Origin: Argyresthia goedartella
Taxonomy: Eukaryota; Arthropoda; Insecta; Lepidoptera; Argyresthiidae
Assembly: GCA_949825045.1 (NCBI GenBank)
Contig: OX463824.1
Span: forward strand, 31,714,001-31,778,000
DNA: 64,000 nt
Direction of reading: 5' to 3'
Each line of letters begins with the position of its first letter. Position 1 is the stretch's first letter. Below, piece by piece: positions 17,946 through 29,649 of this stretch. Position numbers and translations under genes: made by a program. The notes under the pieces were generated by a model, which saw nothing but the letters and a program-made list of their open reading frames with translations, made no database searches and was not told where the DNA came from.

Positions 17946-18297
17946 AGCATTTAGCAAGGCATTTGAGTTGATAGTCCATGACCAGGTATACCCTATCATG
18001 GCGCGCAGTATACCACCCGCTCAACATGCCTTTATGCGTAAGAGTTCAACAATGTCCAACTTGGTCGAGATCCTGGATGCTGTGGCCACTTACATGGACC
18101 AAGGCTATCGGGTGGAGGCCGTCTATACTGATTACTCCACAAGCTTCGATAGACTTAGACAAGATGTAATTATTAAAAAGAGCTTGGACAAACTTAATAT
18201 CAATTCATTAGCAAGTAGACGAGTTGTAGCTGATATGAAACTGCTCCACGACGTCATCAATACACTGACGAGCAATGAAAAAGTTCCAGTGAGATAG
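17946..18297 (+). pseudogene. Non-LTR retrotransposon RT fragment, 3' piece
   Basis: Continues the RT after the SINE: FSKAFELIVHDQVY, IPPAQHAFMRKSSTMSNLVE and VEAVYTDYSTSFDRL (RT motif with the first catalytic-region Asp, normally DYSKAFDR). It ends at about 18297; the YADD region is missing. A Jockey-clade origin fits the motif style. Confidence 0.75.
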
Positions 18298-18896
18298 CAC
18301 CAAATTACTCCTAAACGGGACAGGTTAGCTTAATGACGCTACATCAGAATATCACCAAGTGAAAACGTCAATATTGTGTTCAAATTTTAAATTAAATGTT
18401 TTAAAAAAATGGATGTTTTTGTCGCCATTTTGTGGGTGGAACTTTTTCATTGCTGGTCAGTGTAACCACATCGACAGTAGCACATTGGTGAGCATGGTTT
18501 AGCTTCGCGCCGCCCCTCTGCGAGCGCGCCGGCATGTTCCGAGCGTGCTAACACGCACGCACGCGCGTCAACTACGCTGCCGACTCGCCTTTAAACAGGA
18601 GCATCGATAAATATGAAAGGTATTTTGCCGACTAAGACTTCTTTTTATTGAGTCGTCCTCAATTCAAACGCCATATCAGGTACGAAGTGGGGCGAATCAT
18701 CAGTGATTCAAATTAATAACTTAACCGTCGCTCAAAACATGCCAGCGTTGGTACCTCATCCGGAACTTCCACACACAATCACACCTACAGTAACTCGTCC
18801 TGCTTAGTGCGCTGCCAGCCCTGAAACTCGATCCCAAGACCTTGGACGTAGGGCTTAAAGGTACACTCACTCACCCGAAATAGATGCTTGTATTTT

Positions 18897-19312
18897 TTTA
18901 CGTTGTCCCGTTTTTTAGGTTTCCGTACACAAAGGGTAAAAATGGGACCAGTTTAATAAGACTGCGCTGTCTGTCTGTCCGTCTGTCACCAGGCTGTATC
19001 TCTTGAACCGTGAAAGTTCGACAGTTGAAATTTTCACAGATGATGTATTTATGTTGCCGCTATAACAACAAATACTAAGAAACAGAATAAAATAGACATT
19101 TAAGGGGGCTCACATACAACAGTTCTTTCAATATCACATACAAACTTATGAATGCACCTGGTTACGTACATGGAGTGTGAAAGTAGCCGCACCAATAACT
19201 TTGTAAACAACATTTTGCTATGTAAAATCCAAACTATTCACTCCACATTATCCTTACTATTGTACGGAACCCTTCGTGAGCTAGTCCGACTCGCACTTGG
19301 CCGTTGTTTTAT
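18897..19312 (+). repeat. GGGTTCCGTACC-type dispersed repeat
   Basis: Begins with GGTTTCCGTAC, contains the CTGTCTGTCTGTCCGTCTGTC microsatellite and the GTCACCAGGCTGTATCTC motif, and ends ACTCGCACTTGGCCG. The small frames in it (MHLVTYMECE...) recur wherever the repeat occurs and are not genes. An inverted partner lies at 19608-20010. Confidence 0.75.
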
Positions 19313-19398
19313 TGACTGCCCTGTTTTGAAGATTTCTCAATTAATTGTATTTTTGTTTTTCGTTTGCTGTGAAACAGTATATAAACAAATGAAATGAA

Positions 19399-19581
19399 AG
19401 CACATTATGCGGACGTTCCAACGGCATGGAAAACAGCATGAAGAAACCTACATTAATCCATAACTGCGGCAAAGGGCTAGCCCCCTGTCACGTACAATTG
19501 GGTATCGAAAAGCTGCTTAAAAGTGGGCACAATTGTGCCTCCGCCACACCGCATGGTAAGGCGTGACGCTATGTGATGGCA
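19399..19581 (+). repeat. SINE body fragment
   Basis: Head-less copy of the SINE family at 1715-1989: it contains GGGCTAGCCCCCTGTCACG and AAGTGGGCACAATTGTGCCTC. It lies between the two inverted GGGTTCCGTACC-type repeats. Confidence 0.7.
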
Positions 19582-19607
19582 GCCAAAGGATAAATAAAAT
19601 AAAATAA

Positions 19608-20010
19608 AAAACAGGTCAAGCGCGAGTCTAAATCGCGCACGAAGGGTTCCGTACCACCGTTCAATGGAAGCGATGGTGTGGAGTGAATAGTTTGGATTTT
19701 ACACAGCAAAATATTGTTTACAAAGTTATTGGTGCGGTTACTTTCACACTCCATGTACGTAACCAGGTGCATCCATAAGTTTGTATGTGGTATTGAAAGA
19801 ATTGTTGTATGGGAGCCCCCTTAAATATTTCTTTTATCCTGTTTTTTAGTATTTGTTGTTATAGCGGCAACAGAAATACATAATCTGTGAAAATTTCAAC
19901 TCTCTAGCTAGCTAGGTTCTTGAGATTCAGCCTGGTGACAGACGGACGGACGGACAGCGAAGTCTTAGTAATAGGGTTCCGTTCTTACCCGTTGGGTACG
20001 GAACCCTAAA
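19608..20010 (-). repeat. GGGTTCCGTACC-type dispersed repeat, inverted
   Basis: Inverse orientation of the copy at 18897-19312. It ends TACGGAACCCTAAAAA and contains GACGGACGGACGGACAG. It is close in sequence to the arms of the 60.5-61.7 kb palindrome. Confidence 0.75.
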
Positions 20011-20059
20011 AAGGACCTGAATAATAATTTCATGTGGTGTTTAATGTAATCTATTATAT

Positions 20060-20260
20060 ATGAATACTAGCGGACCCGACAGAGGTTGTCCTGCATGATA
20101 TTTCAGCGCCATCTGCTTTGCTGATTTGTGAATCTAAACCATCCAGGGCGCCACCCAAACGCATACAAAAAAAAACATTCAAATCGGTCCAGCCGTTTAG
20201 GAGGAGCTCAGTGACATACACACGTACAGTAGGATTATATATATCAAGATTTAGTTTGGA
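20060..20260. repeat. Lepidopteran LINE/RTE-like 3' end fragment
   Basis: Contains ACTAGCGGACCCGACAG and AATCGGTCCAGCCGTTTAGG, followed by GTGACATACACAC and an AT-rich tail. These are motifs I associate with abundant lepidopteran non-LTR retrotransposon tails. No coding sequence. Confidence 0.4.
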
Positions 20261-21837
20261 TACTTTGTACGACGACTTGGTTTTTTTTCTGTCATGTACG
20301 AATTTACTTTAATAAAAAATTAAAATTAAAATAGTTTTGAGTTAAATTTTAAGCGAAGATTTTAGCACTAAAATCTACAATTATGTCCAAGAAACGAAGA
20401 AAATGCCTTCATGTATAAAGAATCCGCGGCAATCCTTCTAATTGTGCACCGTCCTCTTGGGGATTTACGCTGTGAAATTGGTTTCATTTAAAGTTTTTCG
20501 ATTTGCCGCCTTACCTCCTACATATCTGAAGTTTAGCCCCACTTCAGCCATTTATACTATACAGGATGTAACGGAAATGCATAGTTAAATCGACCACCTC
20601 CCGAAACCAATTTGTAGACGATAGACGGCAACTTTATTTTTCACTGTCAAATATTTTTAACGTTTGGCCGCTCGGCCCAAAACGTACGGAGAAGTCAGGA
20701 AAAAATTTGTATGGTCAAAGACCTCTCTGTAGCAGCCTGTATTATGGATTCCAGTATAAAGCGAAAACATTTTTTCGAGATTAGATGACATCATTCTGAA
20801 CAATTTTTACTCTGAAACCGATTCGATTGGATTTTCACTTCTACCTAGACATTGTCACTGTAAGATTGCGATCATCGTAAGTTTATAAAATCGCGAAATA
20901 ATCTCGCTAGATTGAAAACTGTCGATAAATTGTAAACTGTATCGTACTGCTTAAAATATTATAACGTTTTTACTTACGTTACTTAATATAGAAATGATGG
21001 GTCAGGGTCAGGGTGGAAGGGGTGAGCGAGGCGAATTCCCCTTTATCCTTCATTTTAGGTTACATGTAATAACAAAAAAACATAAATTTTAATGGCCGTC
21101 TCGGTCTCCTTTACAATTTATCTGTAGTATAGAATAGTCAAAGATTAAAACCTTTGTGTTAATTGATATCATTCTGTCTAAAAATAATTAATTAATATTT
21201 TTCATTTATCATTAATTATTAATCTTATGAACGATAATGTTTATGTTAAAATCTAATTAGAAAATATGTCATATACTGGTGGAAAGTACTACTCATCCTA
21301 TACCATAGGGTTCGCCCTTTTTAGTGAGTAGTGAACATCCCTTGTTCTTTACTAATGTAATTAAAAAGTAACTCAAATGTATACCTTAATGAATAAATGA
21401 TAATTATTATTATTATTAATAATCTCAGGCGATAGTTTATAAACAATGTTTTTTTTTAATCTTTTAGGCCGAGTGGTCATCAGCTGATTTGTATGAAGAA
21501 GTAAAAAAAATAAAGTTCAACTGATAAAATCAGCATCATAGTGAACATTGTTCTGAATGATTTCCCCTACTCCCCAAAAAAAATGGTCGCTGCAAACTCC
21601 AAACACCCTGTATACACAAGCGGAAACCACAAACCTCTTTTGGATATCTGACTTCTTTATAATGTTTAAGTCTTTAGATACTCAATTTATTCGATTGTAA
21701 GAATTCGGCCAACTAAGAGGTTTTCGAAGACGATCAGGTTCTGTATCTCTGATATAAATACGGGTCGCTTTCAAATTGTCATTCTGAAAGATATTCGCTA
21801 TCGTCAGAGTACAATTATTTGACACGCACTGTCATTC
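20261..21837. other. Non-coding stretch
   Basis: No gene seen. It holds two decayed MITE pieces (about 20556-20760 and 21465-21615, the latter ending CACCCTGTATAC) and AT-rich unique-looking sequence. Confidence 0.5.
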
Positions 21838-22572
21838 AAGGCGATTTTGATTATGAATGTGTAATTTTTAGCATTTGATCATTCAAATTATTGAAAGTAT
21901 TGAATTAAATCCAATACAATAGTCATTTAAAATTTGCAATCACGGTCCGCATCATACCTGTCAATGGCACAAAATCTAGCTACTGGTTTTTTTAACAGTC
22001 AATGATTAAATAGTTATTTGTGTCTCATGGGAGCAAAATGATTTATTTACGGCGAGGGCGGTATATTGAATCCAGAGTGAAGCAAAGGATTCTACGATAG
22101 AATCCTGAGCGTATCGAGGGATTCTAAGTTAGAATCCTGAGCGTAACATATTTTTACATACAACTTTTCACATCGACTATGAGGAAATAAAATGCTCTTA
22201 AAATAATGAAATATCTGTAATTTTAATTATACTTTCACCACTTTTACAGTAATAGAACAACAAAAACTTTTTTTTTTTATAATGGCGGATTGTGAAGGAT
22301 TAGGGAAAGGTCACACAGATACAATATGCCTGTGCTACTTTTACCAAGGTGTAAAAATAATCGAATCGAATATTACAATGGTATCGGATATCAATATTCA
22401 TATATCACAATAACAGTCATCGATAGTTTTGATTTCAGTAAAATATATAATTTATTGTAACATTTATTTTTATATTACGAAAAAATCATAAATTTTCATA
22501 AAACGGTGTTGAAGTTAAAAGTTTAAACATGTTCGTTTTTAATCGATTACAATGAAATAACAATCGATTATT
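21838..22572. repeat. 735-bp dispersed repeat, copy 1
   Basis: Near-identical to 28867-29600. It runs from AAGGCGATTTTGATTATG to AACAATCGATTATT. Inside are two short perfect hairpins, GGATTCTA-CGA-TAGAATCC (22087) and GGATTCTAA-G-TTAGAATCC (22119), set among GAGYGWAGC-like motifs. No ORF. Class unknown; no clear terminal inverted repeats. Confidence 0.8.
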
Positions 22573-22865
22573 TTATTAAGATCTGTTTTCAATTGGCACA
22601 TTACGTAAATGCTACATGCCAATGAATAAATTAAAAAAGTAGCTTCAATAGAAAATTAGCATTTTGCTCGCTCTCGTCATGGAGCAAAACATAATTTTCC
22701 GAATGAAAGGTGTGAAAAAACATTTGTACGATATCTCTTACCTGAATACAAATAAGGGCTAATCTAAACGACGGCCCTACTAGGCTACTAATCTGTAGGT
22801 ACTTCCTGTTCTGTGCTTGTTTTTGTATGCACAGGTTGTAAAATATATAATAATATAAAGATATA

Positions 22866-24174
22866 CATAGTCAGGTCATAAGTTCTGTCACATGTGCAAT
22901 ATGAAATAATTTAGACATGTTTATTAGTTATGTAAACATTTATAAAGCAAAGTGAACTTAATAAAACATAGATTCTTATGGTAATAAAGTTTATTCAAAA
23001 TGACCCCCGCGATTTTGAATACAGGCATTTATTCTGCGCGGCCAGTCGTCTATCGCAGCACGAACGAGGTCCATGTCAATATCGGCGGCTGCCTTAATCA
23101 AGGATGCCTTGAGTGACTCCAAATCAGGATGAGGCTTTGAGCAGGGTTTTTCCTCCAAGTGTTGCCATATCTTGTAATCTAACGGACTCAAATCTGGACT
23201 GGAGGAGGGCCAGTCTTCGTGCCGGATGAAGTCGATTTCACTCGCCGCCAGCCAGTCTTGTGTGCTTTTCGCTCTATGAGCTGGCGCAGAATCTTGTTGG
23301 AATACCCAGTGCCTGTTATTAAACATGGTATGAGAAACAGGTTCCACAAGGTTCTTGAGGACTGTATTTTGATACACAACTGCATTCGTTTTTACGCCTT
23401 TCTCACAAAAATGTACCTCAGTTAAGCCCCAATAAGAGACTCCCAACCAAACCATGAGCGAGGATGGAAAATGACCTCGTTGGACACGCGGAATACGGTT
23501 GCTCGCTTCTTCACTGCTGTGTGCGTACACCTTATCATATTGTTTGTTGTAGCTCTCTTCCACGGTGAAAATTGTTTCATCCGAAAAAAGAATTTCCCGA
23601 TGCTTTTTTCCCGCGTACCGCTTCAACAAAGCGCGGCATCTCTTCAGTCTCAGGTCCATTAAACGAGCGTCCAAACGATGTCCTGTTTTTCTTCGATATG
23701 CCCTATGCCCTAAGTCTTCATTTAACACCCTTTTCACCGTGGTCCTGCTTAACCCCATCTGAAGGGCCAACAGTTTCTGCTTACGTATGGGATTTCTTTG
23801 AATTCGCGCCTTCACAGCTTTTATCACTGCTGGAGTCCTAACAGAGCGAGGGCGACCACTTCTTGACCTGTCATCTACACTAGAGTCTTCATTGTATCGT
23901 TTTATGGTACGATAAACGAATCTTTTGATTATATTAAAATTTTTCAGTAAGTCGAAAATTTGAATTGGCGCGTAACCGCAACGACGCAACGCAATAACTG
24001 CGACACGGTCTTCTTTAAGTGTCCACTCCATATTTAAAAATGAGGAAAATTCTAAAAAGTACACATTTTTATTTTCATGAAAAATTCGAAATTCGAATTC
24101 AATAAACTTTTTTGTGGCCAGCGTTCTAAATTCAAAAGTTTTTATTGTGTGACAGAACTTATGACCTGACTATG
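22866..24174 (-). mobile_element. Intact maT-like mariner (DD37D)
   Basis: 1309 bp with perfect 27-bp terminal inverted repeats (start CATAGTCAGGTCATAAG) and a TA duplication at 22864-22865 and 24175-24176. It encodes one uninterrupted transposase. A broken relative lies at 52265-53560. Confidence 0.9.
22991..24031 (-). CDS. Mariner transposase, DD37D type
   Basis: 346 residues from the ATG at 24031 (MEWTLKEDRV). N-terminal helix-turn-helix DNA-binding region: RRCGYAPIQIFDLLKNF, then a second basic HTH with GRPRS hinge. Catalytic residues: D in LFSDET, D in FQQDSAPAH, and a third D in SPDLSPLD. Counting gives 37 residues between the last two, the spacing of the maT / mosDD37D group of IS630-Tc1-mariner elements. 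The enzyme excises and reinserts the element at TA. With perfect inverted repeats and an unbroken frame the copy could be recently active. Confidence 0.9.
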   Translation of the reverse strand: MEWTLKEDRVAVIALRRCGYAPIQIFDLLKNFNIIKRFVYRTIKRYNEDSSVDDRSRSGRPRSVRTPAVIKAVKARIQRNPIRKQKLLALQMGLSRTTVKRVLNEDLGHRAYRRKTGHRLDARLMDLRLKRCRALLKRYAGKKHREILFSDETIFTVEESYNKQYDKVYAHSSEEASNRIPRVQRGHFPSSLMVWLGVSYWGLTEVHFCEKGVKTNAVVYQNTVLKNLVEPVSHTMFNNRHWVFQQDSAPAHRAKSTQDWLAASEIDFIRHEDWPSSSPDLSPLDYKIWQHLEEKPCSKPHPDLESLKASLIKAAADIDMDLVRAAIDDWPRRINACIQNRGGHFE

Positions 24175-25430
24175 TATAAAAATAAGTATTCAAGTTTCGT
24201 GGGATTATTGGAGGTGTTGTTATTTTGGAACTTCATTTTCAATTACTTTCACTACAAAACATAGTTTGCAACTGAGTAAGAAACGGATTAGTAAGTATCA
24301 TTTACCGTGAAATTTCAAAAAATAATCAAAATTACCCCCCAAAAATCTTCTTATTCGCACCCATCTTGAGCTGATAATCTTTCCGCATTTCCGCAAAGAC
24401 TTCCCGCCGTCAGCAAATGAACAAACCGAAGCAGAGCCGTCAAATCCGCGGAGCCGGGATCCGAAGATCGTTCGAGGCTTTTCGGAGATCTTCGGGAATC
24501 CGGGAATCAAGGAGCTTTGTTCCTTGTAGGAACTGGCTGTCGGAAATTCGAAGTGTGAAGTACTACTTCAATTCTCCATTTGGATTTGCTGTTCTTATTT
24601 CTCGCTTGGTAAGGATTTAAATCGATCTGCAAAGGCGTAGCTTATTTGGAACTATTTTGGAGTTGTGTTTTGTTTTGAAGAGTAGGTCAAGTTTTCTCGT
24701 TTTGTTACCCGACCACAGCGAAGCCAAAAGAAGGGTTCTGTTATTGACTGGTATGTATTGGTACCATACTATGAAAGCAAATTGCATATATAAATGTATA
24801 ATATAATAAATGTAGACTATTAATGTCCTCGCCGGGGGGCACGGCCTCTACCCGGATACGAGTAAGATTGAGCCGTACCACCACGCTGGCTCAGTCTGAG
24901 TTGATAGAGGAGTGTCGGGCTTCTGGCCAACCCGACAGTCAGAAGTTACTTGCGAGTGGAATGTTGGCATTGCACCCTGTTTTATCGCAATTTACATCAA
25001 GGTATTCGTAAAGGAAACTCGTAATAAACCTCTTTACAAGCGTCCGATACAGCCGTATCATTTATTTCTTACTCTCACAGAAAACAATGAAATCGCGATC
25101 TTCTTCACATGACGCCCTTTTCCACCCTTCTTGTATGCAATACCGTGATCTATTGTTCCCTTAAAGTAGCCAAGTACGCTCTTAGTCGCTTTCCAATAAC
25201 ACTCACTCAGTGTACAACTGTACAACAGACGTTAAATTATTGTTCAAAATATAGTTTACAATTCGATTAATCTACAGGAAACTTCGTCAATAACTTAAAA
25301 CTAAACTTAAACACTTGCTAAACTACAAGATATGGCAGGGAAACAACTTAAAAATTATATGCTTCCAAATAATAATAACCTACTTAAATAATAAATAAAT
25401 CTAAAATACATAAAACTACACAAATAAACC
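24175..25430. other. Non-coding stretch
   Basis: No convincing gene. Part of it (24820-25010) is GC-rich and may be a fragment of a repetitive element, but I could not assign it. AT-rich on both sides. Confidence 0.4.
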
Positions 25431-25431
25431 A

Positions 25432-25590
25432 CCCCAGAACGCTCCCGGACCAAAGGTACCCATTACGCTGGCAGCGTTGCCGCGCTGCACAGCAAGTGAG
25501 ACCCTTTGCACCAGGAACGCTCCGGAGCGGTAGTCATGGCCTCGGTCCCTCAAGCGACGCCCAATGTCCCTGATGAAGGCCCTGAAATTG
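25432..25590 (-). pseudogene. Unassigned repetitive coding fragment
   Basis: On the - strand a frame without an internal stop reads NFRAFIRDIGRRL...YRSGAFLVQRVSLAVQRGNAASVMGTF and then a stop. The C-terminal motif AVQRGNAASV is one I have seen in repetitive lepidopteran ORFs, but I cannot name the family. A stop lies just upstream, so this is the last about 55 codons only. Confidence 0.35.
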
Positions 25591-25823
25591 GCTCAGAGTG
25601 CTCACTGCGTACCCTACCATAATTTTTAGTTAACAAAACGTTCTCAGTTTAACTAAATTATAGGTATTTATGTTCTCGTTGAATTAATTAATGAGAGAAT
25701 TCAATTCAACAACCTTTGGTGGAGTTTTTTTTGTGTAATTTGAGGCCAACTGAAATATGTAATAAATCACCATCCCATGACATGGACCTCATGAGAAACT
25801 AAATTAATCCAAGTTCCTTCAGC

Positions 25824-26085
25824 CGGCCCGAATGGCCGGGTCGGTAGTGACCCTGCCTACGAAGCCAAGGGTCCCGGGTTCGCGTCCCGGTGGGGCCAAA
25901 TATTTGTTTGATGAGAACGGATGTTTGAACCCTAGTCATGGTTGTTTATCTATCTAAGTATAATATTTATCTATATAAGTATGGGTATCGTTGTCTAGTA
26001 CCCAAGATACAGGGAATCCTAGTTTGGGGCTAGATCAATGTGAGTAAATGGTGTCCAAGATATTATTATTATTATTATTATTTTG
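25824..26085 (+). repeat. tRNA-derived SINE (head TGGCCGGGTCGG), full length
   Basis: Full copy with A box, B box (GGTTCGCGTCC), body with TTGTCTAGTACCCAAGATAC, and an (ATT)n tail at 26060-26085. It defines the extent of the family. Confidence 0.85.
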
Positions 26086-27180
26086 ATTTTGTTCACCTTG
26101 TACTGTTTTTTAAATAATTGCCCTGTTTCGTAATTGGCATTTTACGTGTTCTCAATTAAATTTATTGATAATTTTTGTATGCTGTGAAACAGCAAATAAG
26201 CGATTGAAAATTAATAGAAAATATCCGGTTTCTGGACGCACCGCCAAAAGGTTTTTATTCTCTACTGCAAATTAAACTTAACATATTGCTTATTATTCTA
26301 GCAAACGCAAGCGCTTATACGTGTGTCACACAAGTAAAGCTCAGTAGGCTTCTTAAGTTCAAATATCTATCTCTCGTGCCTCACCTTATTGGTTTTTGAT
26401 ATCGTTCCAAATACATGGTATTGTATTTTGGACACCCTTGTCCCTCCTGCACCAAACAATTCCGAACGAATCAGTTCTGAGCCCTTGAATGAATTTTTAG
26501 TTGCCAACAATACCATCTTAGAGTCTTCCCGCAGAGAAGTTTTTCTTTATCTCTGTTTTTTAGGTATGTTTTCGGTCGTGTTGAACTTTTTGAAATGTTT
26601 TTATAGCATTCGTAATTAGAACAGTTGAAGGGTTTGCTATTTTTCTGTATGTGGTCATACACCTTTCTTATGAAAGTTCAAAATAATCTTCCTAGCAGAC
26701 AAATCGCAACTTTTGTTTTTTCCCATATTGATTGGTTTATAACGAATTAATTTTAGTGAAAAAAGAAAACGACATTCTGTTTTCTGTTTCTGCCGCCTAT
26801 TATTATGAATCGTCGATATTACCTATTTATAACGTGATAACGTGAAACCAGTGGTAATATATATATATTTTTAAATTAGAACACAGCTTTTATTGTCTTT
26901 AATTAGCTGGCCAGCTACAAGTACGCTTAAAAAGTTTGTATTAAGTTCCCACAGTGAGCAGTGTCTAAATTACTAACGAACACAACTATTTTTGTACCAC
27001 ATTTTAAGAATACAACGTCGTGTATTACAATTACACTAGATTAAATACCTACTCGTACTACCATAATTTAGTTTTTGGTGGACAATGTAAGGGGGTGTCT
27101 TTAATTATGTGACATTCTAGTTATTAATTATTATTATAATTATCAATGCCCGCTATAGTACATTCACTGCTTTATGTAGT
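26086..27180. other. Non-coding stretch
   Basis: AT-rich; no gene, no RNA gene and no clear repeat boundary was seen. Confidence 0.45.
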
Positions 27181-27184
27181 CAAA

Positions 27185-27712
27185 AGGTCTGGAAACCAGA
27201 TGTTCTTAGAACCTTTGTGGCTGTTGAAATAACTTCTTTTAGGTCACCATATAAGGAGGCAGTTTTGACGTCCATGTGGCCTATTTCCATTTCAATTGAG
27301 CGGCCAGAACCAGTACGGCATACGGATCGTCCAATGTCTAACCAGCGGTGAAATGGTTTCGTTATAATTGACGCCGTATTTATCGGTAAAACATATTACC
27401 ACCAGCCTGGCCTTGTACCTCTTTTGACCTTGAATACCCCTTTATAATTCACTGGTTTCGGCCCTTTTCGTAGGTCAGTCAACGACCAACACTTATTTTC
27501 TGTAAATGTCTAAAACTCATGCTATCACTCCCTTCCACTTGGACGCGTAGTCTCCTCCCAGAGCCTCCTCCACAGGAGCAGGTTTTTACTCTTTGTTTGT
27601 AGAGAGCAGGTTTGTCGTTCGCTCCTCCAGCTTCAGCAGACATCGCAACATTTGCAACTTCGTCTGCCTCTGACACGTAGTTGGTCCGATGAGTTGATTG
27701 ACGACGGCACAT
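27185..27712 (-). pseudogene. Copia (Ty1-type) pol remnant
   Basis: On the - strand, broken frames match the start of a Copia reverse transcriptase: PVNYKGVFKVKRG, then RYKARLVV...FTDKYGVNYNETISPLVR, then after a stop MDVKTASLYGDLKEVI. These correspond to the family's 'YKARLVA.G..Q..G.DY.ETFSPV' and 'MDVKTAFLNG.L.EEI' blocks. The 5' part (27480-27712) is a Gly/Ser-rich linker. At least one stop and one frameshift are present. Confidence 0.75.
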
Positions 27713-27838
27713 ATGTTTCTAAAATTGAAATAACCGTTTCATTACATGTCTTGTCGGCAGCCACACTTTCAACATGTGAGTCGTTGATTGTAGCCTAATC
27801 TGGATCCATCATTGTTGGCATAGTTACTCTGAATTTCA

Positions 27839-27918
27839 TTAGCTAGCGTGTGGTCAAACTCTTTATATATATATACATATATATATATATATAAAGAGTT
27901 TGACCACACGCTAGCTAA
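27839..27918. repeat. 80-bp perfect palindrome with AT core
   Basis: Arms TTAGCTAGCGTGTGGTCAAA + CTCTTTA are perfectly inverted around a TATATA core with a single central ACAT. It would extrude as a cruciform. Confidence 0.9.
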
Positions 27919-28136
27919 TATATATATATCGGTGAGTTCCTTTAATTGGCTTTGTTTTACTATGTTTTTGCAGCATCTATACTCCTTAAGTATAGATAAA
28001 TAAAATAAAATAAATAAATATAGAGGGTATCCGGTAGATCAATTCAAATACTTACCTAAAGCTAGTACAGGTCATTAGAACCATTTTAGCCAAATATACA
28101 TACGGCGATGTCTTACCGTTAAATTTTTATTGATGA

Positions 28137-28860
28137 TTTAGTGTTTTTCAAGAAACTTTCCAGATTTTCACAGTTATGTGATTATCACTGCAAAACTAAA
28201 CAATAATTGGATTTTTTTACAATTGGTTCTAATAAATCACTTAATAAGTATTCTAATAAATCTTAATTTGTGCATCTGCTACGTCAGACTTGGTTTTTAC
28301 AGACCATTGAAGAGCACGGCAAATTTCAATCATCAATAACATAAGTTTTTCGGACCTAATTTAACAAAAACAAGTGAAAGCTTTAAAGAAAGTGCAAGTT
28401 TTTATAAAAACATTCAAAGTTCATTATTATTTCAATTAAGGTATTATTGACGTAGATACCTCACACAGGTTGAAGTTATGACCTACTAACCAGTTTGAGG
28501 GAGAAAAATAGACTTTTTAGACAATCTTCTAATTAATTAAATATATCTATTCATGCGCGAAATGAGATCCTTGGTTCCTCACACAGACACGAGCCCGTCT
28601 TTGGACTTCTGTGGTCGTGATTTTGGGCATAATTTCATCTTTCATGGTGTCGAAAGCCATTCTTATTTTTGAAATCAACTCTTCTTTTGTTTTAATGACT
28701 ACTTTGGAATAGACCAGTTCTTTGGCTCTGCCTCACACAAAATAGTCCATTGGAGTCAGGTCTGGTGAACGAGCAGGCCAAGGAATATGCCCGTCTCTGC
28801 CGATCCAGCAATTGGGAAACAGTCTTAACTGTGAAAATCTGGAAATTTTCTTCAAAAAAA
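28137..28860 (-). mobile_element. Internally deleted mariner copy
   Basis: Inverted ends: TTTCCAGATTTTCACAGTT at about 28155-28173, and its inverse AACTGTGAAAATCTGGAAAT at about 28828. Between them on the - strand remains only the C-terminal part of a transposase (FPNCWIGRDGHIPWPARSPD, LTPMDYFV then a stop). A second copy without ends is at 33627-34137. This family differs from the maT copies. Confidence 0.75.
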
Positions 28861-28866
28861 CTAAAT

Positions 28867-29600
28867 CAAGGCGATTTTGATTATGAATGTATAATTTTTA
28901 GCATTTGATCATTCAAATTATTGAAAGTATTGAATTAAATCCAATACAATAGTCATTTAAAATTTGCAATCACGGTCCGCATCATACCTGTCAATGACAC
29001 AAAATCTAGCTACTGGTTTTTTTAACAGTCAATGATTAAATAGTTATTTGTGTCTCATGGGAGCAAAATGATTTATTTACGGCGAGGGCGGTATATTGAA
29101 TCCAGAGTGAAGCAAAGGATTCTACGATAGAATCCTGAGCGTATCGAGGGATTCTAAGTTAGAATCCTGAGCGTAACATATTTTTACATACAACTTTTCA
29201 CATCGACTATGAGGAAATAAAATGCTCTAAAAATAATGAAATATCTGTAATTTTAATTATACTTTCACCACTTTTACAGTAATCGAACAACAAAAACTTT
29301 TTTTTTTATAATGGCGGATTGTGAAGGATTAGGGAAAGGTCACACAGATACAATATGCCTGTGCTACTTTTACCAAGGTGTAAAAATAATCGAATCGAAT
29401 ATTACAATGGTATCGGATATCAATATTCATATATCACAATAACAGTCATCGATAGTTTTGATTTCAGTAAAATATATAATTTATTGTAACATTTTATTTT
29501 TATATTATGAAAAAATCATAAATTTTCATAAAACGGTGTTGAAGTTAAAAGTTTAAACATGTTCGTTTTTAATCGATTATAATGAAATAACAATCGATTA
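28867..29600. repeat. 735-bp dispersed repeat, copy 2
   Basis: Near-identical to 21838-22572 (scattered substitutions and one-base indels). It includes the same paired GGATTCTA hairpins. It abuts the mariner end on the left and the DIRS palindrome on the right. Confidence 0.8.
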
Positions 29601-29649
29601 TTAGAAGATCAAACGAACTTACCTTAAGTGAAGTTCGATCATAATTATC

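Noticed and set aside
19152..19397. Small conserved ORF (MHLVTYMECE...) found five times
   Set aside because: It lies inside the GGGTTCCGTACC-type repeat in every case and is disrupted differently in each; repetition comes from the repeat, not from a gene.
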